DNA of 5,848 bases from Spirochaetales bacterium (GTDB taxonomy: Bacteria > Spirochaetota > Spirochaetia > DSM-27196 > SLST01), in NCBI GenBank assembly GCA_030642995.1, contig DAOWMR010000195.1, forward strand, positions 1 through 5,848. Direction: 5' to 3'. Position numbers and translations under genes: made by a program. The notes below the pieces were generated by a model, which had not been told where the DNA came from, searched no databases, and saw only the letters and a program-made list of their open reading frames with translations. Each line of letters starts with the position of its first letter. Position 1 is the stretch's first letter. Shown here one piece after another: positions 1-4,796 of the stretch.

Positions 1-2
1 CT

Positions 3-347
3 TATGAGAGCCGCCAGACCAGCACGGCCAAAGCGTTGAAGGAGTTGCTGGAAGAGGTCGAACTGAATGAACTTCGCAAGAAGGAACAGGCGGAAAAGAA
101 CTTTGATGATCTGACGTATTTCGTGTACCGCACCCTGACAGGCGCCAAGATACACAATGCAGAAGATGTGAGTCGCAGCATCCGGCAGGCGTTCACGGAC
201 AATCCGAACTGGAAAGAGAGCGAACGCAGCCTTCGGCAGCTCAGGAAACAGGTGACATTTGCGATCTTCGCCGAATCGGAAGACATCAATCGCGTGACTG
301 CGATCGTGGATGAGTTGTTTGGCTTGCTTGACAAGGCCAATAGGTAG
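3..347 (+). CDS. hsdR: Type I restriction enzyme R subunit (HsdR), C-terminal fragment, 5' end outside the window
   Basis: The reading frame is open from the first bases (YESRQTSTAKALKEL...) to a TAG at 345-347, giving 114 residues. They resemble the helical C-terminal region of type I restriction endonuclease R subunits. The recognisable signature is a lysine/glutamate-rich helix, then FDDLTYFVYRTL, then a segment around NWKESERSLRQLRKQVTF, and a final helix VDELFGLLDKANR. In HsdR this C-terminal part contacts the methylase/specificity core; the nuclease and ATP-dependent translocase motor domains would lie upstream and cannot be seen here. A TTG at 36 could be mistaken for a start, but the frame continues upstream without a stop, so this is a truncated gene and not a small ORF. 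The next gene begins 2 bp after the stop, implying one operon. The assignment rests on remembered family similarity of a short tail. Confidence 0.78.
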   Translation, partial: YESRQTSTAKALKELLEEVELNELRKKEQAEKNFDDLTYFVYRTLTGAKIHNAEDVSRSIRQAFTDNPNWKESERSLRQLRKQVTFAIFAESEDINRVTAIVDELFGLLDKANR

Positions 348-349
348 TA

Positions 350-679
350 GTGGCAATGCAGAAAACTGACCAGAAATCCGTGTTCAAGGAGCGGGTCCGC
401 TACTGGGCACAGCGACTTCAGGTGGATGTGGCCCGGATCGCCGTCCGGCCCATGCGCAACAAATGGGCCTCCTGCTCCACCAACGGACACCTGAATTTCA
501 ACACTGAACTGCTCGGCCTCGGGCCGGAGCTATGGGACTATGTAATCGTTCACGAGCTCCTTCACTTCTCCGTACCCAACCACGGAAAGCTATGGAAAAG
601 CCTCATGCGGGCTCACCTGGGCGGCTACGAAGACCTGGAGCATGCGTTGACGGAAGCAGGGCAAGGATCGACTCAATAG
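350..679 (+). CDS. YgjP/DUF45-type (M48-like) zinc metallopeptidase next to hsdR
   Basis: This is a small protein of 109 residues from the GTG at 350, or 107 from the in-frame ATG at 356. It carries the hallmarks of the YgjP-like/DUF45 metallopeptidase family. These are the R-x-M-x-x-x-W-x-S-C strand motif (RPMRNKWASC, residues 33-42), a zincin HELLH motif (residues 68-72, with H68 and H72 as zinc ligands and E69 as the catalytic base), and a third ligand in NHGKLW (H78). It is about half the usual YgjP length of roughly 230 residues and keeps essentially only the catalytic core, so it is a compact variant rather than an obvious truncation. There is no signal peptide, so it is probably cytoplasmic. 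A weak AGG at 342-344 is better spaced for the GTG than for the ATG. Such proteins recur directly downstream of hsdR in type I restriction operons. Its substrate is unknown, and a role in controlling or assisting the restriction enzyme is inference. Confidence 0.85.
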   Translation: MAMQKTDQKSVFKERVRYWAQRLQVDVARIAVRPMRNKWASCSTNGHLNFNTELLGLGPELWDYVIVHELLHFSVPNHGKLWKSLMRAHLGGYEDLEHALTEAGQGSTQ

Positions 680-683
680 TTTG

Positions 684-881
684 GTCAAGCGCCACCGCAA
701 CTGCGGCGTGGGGAGCAAGGCGCCGGTCGTCATCGGTGTCGGGGATGCCGTGGCGGAGGTCGCGGGTCGAGCGTCTCCACAGGACGTCTTCGGCCGAGGA
801 CAAGCGAAAACCCGCGACCTCAGCCTGCAGGCATCCCGTTGACGGTTCCCACCGGCGCCTTGCGTCCGGTTCTCGCTTGAC
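684..881 (+). repeat. Long nested imperfect inverted repeat filling the intergenic gap (possible structured RNA)
   Basis: Five blocks on the left pair with five on the right in nested order. They are 684-691 with 874-881 (8 bp, gtcaagcg/cgcttgac), 716-727 with 851-862 (12 bp, caaggcgccggt/accggcgccttg), 728-732 with 840-844 (5 bp), 742-749 with 830-837 (8 bp, gggatgcc/ggcatccc), and 756-767 with 810-821 (12 bp, gaggtcgcgggt/acccgcgacctc). The four inner pairs lie on a near-common dyad around 786-789, so one strand would fold into a long interrupted hairpin with a 42-nt apical region (768-809). That region includes a near-palindrome at 787-800. A small hairpin, CCGC-AACT-GCGG (695-706), sits between the outer and main stems. 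No T-run follows the structure, so it is not an ordinary intrinsic terminator. It could be a structured RNA, a mobile-element remnant or a DNA-level site; the strand is arbitrary. The base pairing is directly visible, but its function is unknown. Confidence 0.7.
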
Positions 882-905
882 ACCGGGTTGTGCCCATGCT
901 ACTAC
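877..905 (+). promoter_or_regulatory. Possible promoter with a perfect -35 (TTGACA) for the cyclic-nucleotide-binding gene
   Basis: TTGACA at 877-882 matches the sigma70 -35 consensus exactly. With a 17-bp spacer the -10 position is TACTAC (900-905), which matches TATAAT at only three positions, so the promoter is uncertain. The -35 overlaps the right end of the outer inverted-repeat arm. A transcript from this site would begin near 911-912, which is where the in-frame ATG at 911 lies. Confidence 0.25.
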
Positions 906-1351
906 GAATCATGCAGCATCAGGAAATTGTTGATGCCCTCAAAGCCGTCTCGTTGTTTGCCAGTCTCAGCCAGCGCTTCCTCACCGGAATAGCCAAGGCT
1001 TGCGTTGAACGGACTTTTGAGCCCGATGACGTGATCGTAAAACAGGGCAATCCGGGTATTGGCCTCTTCATTATCGTTGAGGGCAAGGTCAGGATCGTGA
1101 AGACCAGCGAAAACGGCGAACGCCTGGAGCTTGCGACACACGGTTCGGGAGAGGTCGTCGGCGAGATGAGCGTGCTTGACGGCGCAAATCGATCTGCCGA
1201 CGTCGTTGCGGTTGAACAGACCCGATGCCTGGTTTTGAGCGCTTGGGATTTCAAGAGCTTCATGGAATCACACCCCGAAGTCGCGCTGGACATCCTGCCT
1301 GTGGTCGTGAAGCGATTCCGCGAGACCAACACGGCACTCACCGGCCAGTAG
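896..1351 (+). CDS. Stand-alone cyclic-nucleotide-binding-domain protein (CRP/PKA-R type sensor without HTH)
   Basis: The gene encodes about 151 residues. The helix VDALKAVSLFASLSQRFLTGIA leads into the beta-roll of a cyclic-nucleotide-binding domain. Visible elements are the FEPDDVIVKQG strand-turn, GIGLFIIVEGKVRIV, and a phosphate-binding cassette GEMSVLDGANRSADVVAVE (from about residue 89). The cassette keeps the conserved Glu (E90) that contacts the ribose and the Arg (R99) that contacts the cyclic phosphate, so cAMP or cGMP binding is plausible. After the C-terminal helices (VALDILPVVVKRFRETN) the protein simply ends. There is no helix-turn-helix as in CRP/FNR (usually over 200 residues), no kinase and no channel, so it probably acts through a partner protein in the cytoplasm. 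The start is unsure: GTG 890, ATG 896 (weak GGG 8 nt upstream) and ATG 911 are all in frame and none has a good ribosome binding site. ATG 911 would give an N-terminus typical of the family. It follows the long inverted repeat and appears monocistronic. Confidence 0.88.
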   Translation: MLLRIMQHQEIVDALKAVSLFASLSQRFLTGIAKACVERTFEPDDVIVKQGNPGIGLFIIVEGKVRIVKTSENGERLELATHGSGEVVGEMSVLDGANRSADVVAVEQTRCLVLSAWDFKSFMESHPEVALDILPVVVKRFRETNTALTGQ

Positions 1352-1363
1352 ACGGGCCGCCTC

Positions 1364-1385
1364 GGCGCCGTATCCTCGGCGCTTT
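1364..1385 (+). terminator. Weak intrinsic-terminator-like hairpin after the cyclic-nucleotide-binding gene
   Basis: GCGCCG (1365-1370), a loop TATCCT and CGGCGC (1377-1382) form a 6-bp GC stem, extended by a G-T pair (1364/1383), followed by only TTT. It lies 13 bp after the stop codon. The short T-tract makes it a poor terminator, and it abuts the next promoter. A 9-bp direct repeat, cctcggcgc (1360-1368 and 1374-1382), overlaps the structure. Confidence 0.35.
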
Positions 1386-1391
1386 GCATTG

Positions 1392-1400
1392 TGCTATACT
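1392..1400 (+). promoter_or_regulatory. Extended -10 promoter for ndk and the downstream operon
   Basis: TG-C-TATACT is a TGnTATAAT-type extended -10 element (five of six matches in the hexamer) located 31 nt before the ndk ATG. No recognisable -35 hexamer lies at the expected distance (about 1372-1378, where the terminator-like hairpin sits), which is usual for extended -10 promoters. Transcription would start near 1407, giving a leader of about 24 nt. Confidence 0.5.
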
Positions 1401-1430
1401 CCCGCCGAAAAAACTCAACGAGAGGAAATA

Positions 1431-1880
1431 ATGTCCAAAGAACGCACGTTCGCAATGTTGAAGCCTGGTGTCCTGCAACGAAGGATTGCCGGAGAAATCG
1501 TTACTCGTCTGGAACGCAAGGGATTCCAGATACTCGCAATGAAACTGATGACAATCCCGCGAGAACTCGCCGAGACCCACTACGGCGAGCATGCCGAGAA
1601 ACCGTTCTTCGGAGATCTCGTCGGCTACGTGATTTCGGCCCCCGTTCTCGCAATGGTGCTGGAAGGCGAGGAAGGCATCAGTCGCCTCCGACTGCTCTGC
1701 GGCGCAACCAAAGTTGAACAGGCGCTGCCGGGCACGATCCGTGGCGATTACGCAACCCAGACCCAGTTGAACATCATGCACGCTTCGGATTCGCCCGAGA
1801 GTGCCGCGAGAGAGATTGGGCTGTTCTTCAAGGATGAAGAGATATTTGAATACGAGGACGGAAATGGCGAGTGGTTCTAG
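1431..1880 (+). CDS. ndk: Nucleoside diphosphate kinase
   Basis: Ndk transfers the gamma-phosphate from ATP to other (d)NDPs through a phosphohistidine and so balances NTP and dNTP pools in the cytoplasm. The 149-residue product has the normal bacterial length. Against the classical Dictyostelium numbering it aligns without gaps (offset 5), and every active-site residue is present: K11, Y51, F59, R87, T93, R104, N114, the phospho-accepting H117, S119 and E128. The motif around the first of these reads KPGVLQRR rather than the common KPDGVQRG, and the histidine loop reads HASDS rather than HGSDS; these are divergent but should be catalytically competent. The start is fixed by the Shine-Dalgarno site AGAGGA (1421-1426) before ATG 1431; upstream in-frame codons give a poor N-terminus. 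It follows an extended -10 promoter and is the first gene of the operon. Its 3' end overlaps pepF by 17 bp. Confidence 0.96.
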   Translation: MSKERTFAMLKPGVLQRRIAGEIVTRLERKGFQILAMKLMTIPRELAETHYGEHAEKPFFGDLVGYVISAPVLAMVLEGEEGISRLRLLCGATKVEQALPGTIRGDYATQTQLNIMHASDSPESAAREIGLFFKDEEIFEYEDGNGEWF

Positions 1881-3657
1881 GGCCCCGAAGTGGAAGCTTG
1901 ATGCCGTATATGGCGGCTACGAAAGCGAAGAGTATCGTCGTGACCGGGCGGATTTGGTCAAGATTGCCCGGGCGCTCAACAAAAAACTGAACGACACCGC
2001 GTCAAAGAAGAAGTCACCGGAAAAGTGGCTGACACTTCTCCTGAAGAAAATTAACATGGCGCACGCGCTCTACTTGAATCTGGAATCCTATATCTACTGT
2101 TGCTACGCAACCGATACGCGTGACGAAAAGACTCTGGCCGAGCTCAACAGCCTGGAGGAAGACGTTCTCCAGCTCAAAGATGCTGACGTAAGTTTCCGGA
2201 ATGAGCTTGACGGACTCCGCAAACAACTCCCCAGGCTCTACAAGGAGAGCAAGACCGCCAAACGGTTCAGATTCTACCTGAACGAGCAGCTGCAACTTCA
2301 GTCCCGGCAAATGAGCCTCCCCGAGGAAAATCTGGCGGCGGATCTGAGCCGTGCGGGAGGGGACGCCTGGGGTCGATTGCAGGAAACCGTTTCCTCAAAT
2401 TTGTCCGTTCCCTGGAAGGGGAAGGAGACAAAGACGGTGGTGGAACTCCGCTCCCTGGCCATGCACAAGGATCGTGCAATCAGACGGAAGGCATACGAGA
2501 AGGAACTTGACGCCTGGAAGTCGATGGAGATCCCCCTGGCCGCGGCGCTGAACGGAGTAAAGGGCTTCGCGGTGATCCTGGATGAGCGCCGCCACTACGA
2601 ATCGAGCCTGGATCACGCTGCCTTCCTCAGTCGGGTCAGCCCGAAGACGCTCGATGCGCTCATCGGCGTCATGGAGAAAAACCTCCCTGTCTTCCGTAAG
2701 TACCTGAAGGCCAAGGCAAAGCTTCTTGGGGTGAAGCGCTGCGCGTTTTACGACCTCTTCGCTCCTGTCGGCGCAACAGAGAAAGAGTGGTCTTTTGGGG
2801 ATGCCCGAAAATTCATCGTGGAGCAGTTCAACTCCTTTTCTATCGAGCTTGGCGATTTCGCGGAGTCCGCATTCAAGCAAGGATGGATAGACGCAAAGCC
2901 TCGTGAAGGCAAGGTGGGGGGTGCGTTCTGCACCTTCATGCCGCTTGTCGGGGAAAGCCGTATCCTGGCCAACTTCGACGGGTCGTTTGACAGCGTGGCG
3001 ACCCTGGCCCATGAACTGGGTCACGGCTACCACGGATCCGTGATGAGAGATCTACCGGCACTGCATCAGGACTACCCGATGACGCTGGCCGAGACCGCAT
3101 CGATCTTCTGTGAAACGATCGTGTTCAACCGTGCCCTGGAAAGTGCTGAGAACGACGGCGAGCGGATCGGCGTCCTGGAACTTTCTCTTCAGGGAGCCAC
3201 AGCGGTGATTGTTGATATCCTGTCCCGGTTCAAATTCGAGAAAGCCGTGTTTGAACGTCGGAAGACCGGAGAATTGAGTCCAGCCGAGTTCTCGGACCTC
3301 ATGATTCAGGCTCAGGTGGACACGTACGGCGATGGTTTGGACAAGAGCCGGCTCCACAGGTACATGTGGGCGGTGAAGGGTCACTACTACAGTGCCGATC
3401 TGTCGTTCTACAACTATCCTTACGCGTTCGGCCAACTGCTCGGACTCGCGCTCTACGCCAACTACACGGAGGCGCCGCAGGGTTTCCCCAATCGATACAA
3501 GAGACTCCTGCAGTTGACCGGCCAGGCAACGGCCAATGAGGTGACTCGAGAAGCCGGCTTTGATATTGAGAGCGCGGAGTTCTGGCAGAGTGGCATAGAC
3601 GTCATCGCCAAGCATGTGAGCGAGTTCGGCAAGCTCGTCACCAGCGCAGCGGGGTAG
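1864..3657 (+). CDS. pepF: PepF/M3-family oligoendopeptidase (zinc metallopeptidase)
   Basis: This is a 597-residue cytoplasmic metallopeptidase of family M3B, which cleaves short peptides in the cell's peptide-recycling pathway. The zinc site is visible: HELGH at residues 383-387 in the context DSVATLAHELGHGYHG, and the third ligand E410 in LAETASIF, 23 residues after the second His. The C-terminal HYYSADLSFYNYPYAFGQLL is the Tyr-rich substrate/transition-state segment of M3 enzymes. The N-terminus WKLDAVYGGYESEEY matches the usual start of pepF/M3-family proteins, and the long helical N-terminal half and total length (about 590-600) are normal. There is no signal peptide. I chose ATG 1864 because GAGG (1854-1857) lies 6 nt upstream and because it starts inside the end of ndk, a typical translational-coupling overlap; longer in-frame readings only overlap ndk further. 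It is followed by gpsA 2 bp later. Exact substrate preference cannot be read from sequence, so the symbol denotes the family. Confidence 0.93.
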   Translation: MASGSRAPKWKLDAVYGGYESEEYRRDRADLVKIARALNKKLNDTASKKKSPEKWLTLLLKKINMAHALYLNLESYIYCCYATDTRDEKTLAELNSLEEDVLQLKDADVSFRNELDGLRKQLPRLYKESKTAKRFRFYLNEQLQLQSRQMSLPEENLAADLSRAGGDAWGRLQETVSSNLSVPWKGKETKTVVELRSLAMHKDRAIRRKAYEKELDAWKSMEIPLAAALNGVKGFAVILDERRHYESSLDHAAFLSRVSPKTLDALIGVMEKNLPVFRKYLKAKAKLLGVKRCAFYDLFAPVGATEKEWSFGDARKFIVEQFNSFSIELGDFAESAFKQGWIDAKPREGKVGGAFCTFMPLVGESRILANFDGSFDSVATLAHELGHGYHGSVMRDLPALHQDYPMTLAETASIFCETIVFNRALESAENDGERIGVLELSLQGATAVIVDILSRFKFEKAVFERRKTGELSPAEFSDLMIQAQVDTYGDGLDKSRLHRYMWAVKGHYYSADLSFYNYPYAFGQLLGLALYANYTEAPQGFPNRYKRLLQLTGQATANEVTREAGFDIESAEFWQSGIDVIAKHVSEFGKLVTSAAG

Positions 3658-3659
3658 CT

Positions 3660-4772
3660 ATGGCCAGGGTCGGGATCATCGGAGCCGGCGCATGGGGTAC
3701 GGCGGTCGCGAAGGTGCTCGGAGACAATGGCCACCATGTGCAAATCTGGGCCCGTCGGACCGAGGTTGCCGAGGACATAAACACCAACCGTCGGAACGAA
3801 CGTTATCTCCCCGACGTGGACCTTCCTGCGACTCTATCGGCGAGCACGGACATCATATCAGTCGTAGCTGATGCCGGCTACGCCATCTTCGCGACGCCGT
3901 CGCTTCACATTCTGCCGATTGCTCGACAGATTCTCGCGGTGGAGCGGATCGCCGCGGGTGACCTGAGGATCGGCATAATCACCAAAGGTTTCATACAGAC
4001 GGAACGCGGTACCCGGCTCATCGTGGAGACGCTTGAGGACTACCTCCCCGGATTCTACAAAGACCGTCTCGTTTACATTTCCGGTCCGAGTCATGCGGAA
4101 GAAGTTGCGCGCGGGAAGCTCACCGGACTGATCTGTGCCAGTGCCAGCCCGCGGAATGCCATCCGATTTCGAGAACTCCTGAACGTTCATCCACTTCTGG
4201 TCTTCAGCTCGCTCGACGTCGTCGGCGTACAGATTGCCGCGGCGATGAAGAATGTCATCGCCATTGCTTTCGGGATCATGGACGCGATGAAAGAGACCGC
4301 CGGAGCTGACTTTGGTGATAACACCGGGAGCCTCCTGCTTGCCGCCGGCCTGAATGAGATCCAGACTTTGGCGATCGCCCTGGGCGCCACGCACCCGGAA
4401 ACTTTTACCTCCATTGCAGGCGTTGGCGATCTGGATGTGACCTGCAGGAGCCGATATGGTCGCAACCGTCGATTTGGGCGGGAGATAGTTGAAAAAAACG
4501 TGCTATCCTCTTTCACAGACATCACTGACCTGATCGGTCGGATCTCTGAGGTAGGTTACCTTCCGGAAGGAGTGGTGGCGGCGCGTGGCGCGCAGGCCAT
4601 TGTTGAACGGAAGGGTTTGAAACTTCCCATCACGGAGGTAGTCTACCGGATCCTGAACCGGGAGGCAGACCCTGCCGAGGCCATCAACGGGATTCTCCGC
4701 GGTCTCACCAGGGGAAGTTTTGGCGGGTTCCTGTCGGTCTCCGCAGATCAAACGGCGGGAACCAACGATTAG
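3660..4772 (+). CDS. gpsA: NAD(P)+-dependent glycerol-3-phosphate dehydrogenase
   Basis: GpsA interconverts dihydroxyacetone phosphate and sn-glycerol-3-phosphate and supplies the backbone for phospholipid synthesis; it is cytosolic. The N-terminal Rossmann fold shows GAGAWG (G8, G10, G13) directly after the first strand. Family landmarks follow in order: ITKGF (K109), the SGPSHAEEVARG motif (residues 141-152), AAAMKNVIAIAFGI with catalytic K197, GDNTGSLLLAAGLNEI, GVGDLDVTC with D257 and T261, and the nucleotide/phosphate-binding GRNRRFG (R270). At 370 residues it is longer than the usual 330-340. The extra length appears to be in the 85-135 region and before GDNTG (MKETAGADF, residues 210-218). 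ATG 3660 has a GGGG (3651-3654) as a likely ribosome binding site overlapping the end of pepF, and the 2-bp gap implies coupled translation. The HPETFTSIAGVGDLDVTC wording resembles spirochete GpsA as I recall it, a weak taxonomic hint. Confidence 0.96.
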   Translation: MARVGIIGAGAWGTAVAKVLGDNGHHVQIWARRTEVAEDINTNRRNERYLPDVDLPATLSASTDIISVVADAGYAIFATPSLHILPIARQILAVERIAAGDLRIGIITKGFIQTERGTRLIVETLEDYLPGFYKDRLVYISGPSHAEEVARGKLTGLICASASPRNAIRFRELLNVHPLLVFSSLDVVGVQIAAAMKNVIAIAFGIMDAMKETAGADFGDNTGSLLLAAGLNEIQTLAIALGATHPETFTSIAGVGDLDVTCRSRYGRNRRFGREIVEKNVLSSFTDITDLIGRISEVGYLPEGVVAARGAQAIVERKGLKLPITEVVYRILNREADPAEAINGILRGLTRGSFGGFLSVSADQTAGTND

Positions 4773-4784
4773 AAAAGACCCTAC

Positions 4785-4791
4785 AAGGAGG
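4785..4791 (+). promoter_or_regulatory. Strong Shine-Dalgarno site of the exported repeat protein
   Basis: AAGGAGG, a full anti-16S match, lies 5 nt before ATG 4797 in the 24-bp gap after gpsA. It is clearly the strongest ribosome binding site in the window. It fixes the start and suggests that this protein is made in larger amounts than its upstream operon partners. No terminator or promoter is visible in the gap. Confidence 0.75.
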
Positions 4792-4796
4792 GAGTT

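Noticed and set aside
681..842. A 53-codon + strand ORF (TTG start, or GTG at 708) with GC-rich third positions, containing KAPVVIGVGDAVAEVAGR
   Set aside because: Its codon pattern looks mildly coding, but it has no ribosome binding site, no recognisable family and a rare start, and it lies wholly inside the inverted repeat, which itself forces GC-rich composition. Protein conservation in relatives would revive it.
684..881. Reading the inverted repeat as an integron attC site
   Set aside because: I found no convincing RYYYAAC/GTTRRRY core pair at the ends, the structure is longer than typical attC sites, and there is no integrase or cassette array.
684..881. Reading the inverted repeat as a rho-independent terminator
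   Set aside because: The stem is far too long and interrupted, and no T-tract follows either arm.
532..933. A 133-codon + strand ORF spanning the metallopeptidase end, the gap and the next gene's start
   Set aside because: It overlaps two genuine genes in another frame, and its product is low-complexity (Arg/Ser/Ala-rich) with no recognisable domain.
2395..3615. Two long minus-strand ORFs (2395-3033 and 3052-3615) opposite pepF
   Set aside because: They are antisense shadows of the M3 peptidase, whose catalytic motifs are intact in the + frame.
4773..4796. A terminator or separate promoter between gpsA and the exported protein gene
   Set aside because: The 24-bp gap contains no hairpin and no promoter-like hexamers, only a strong Shine-Dalgarno site.
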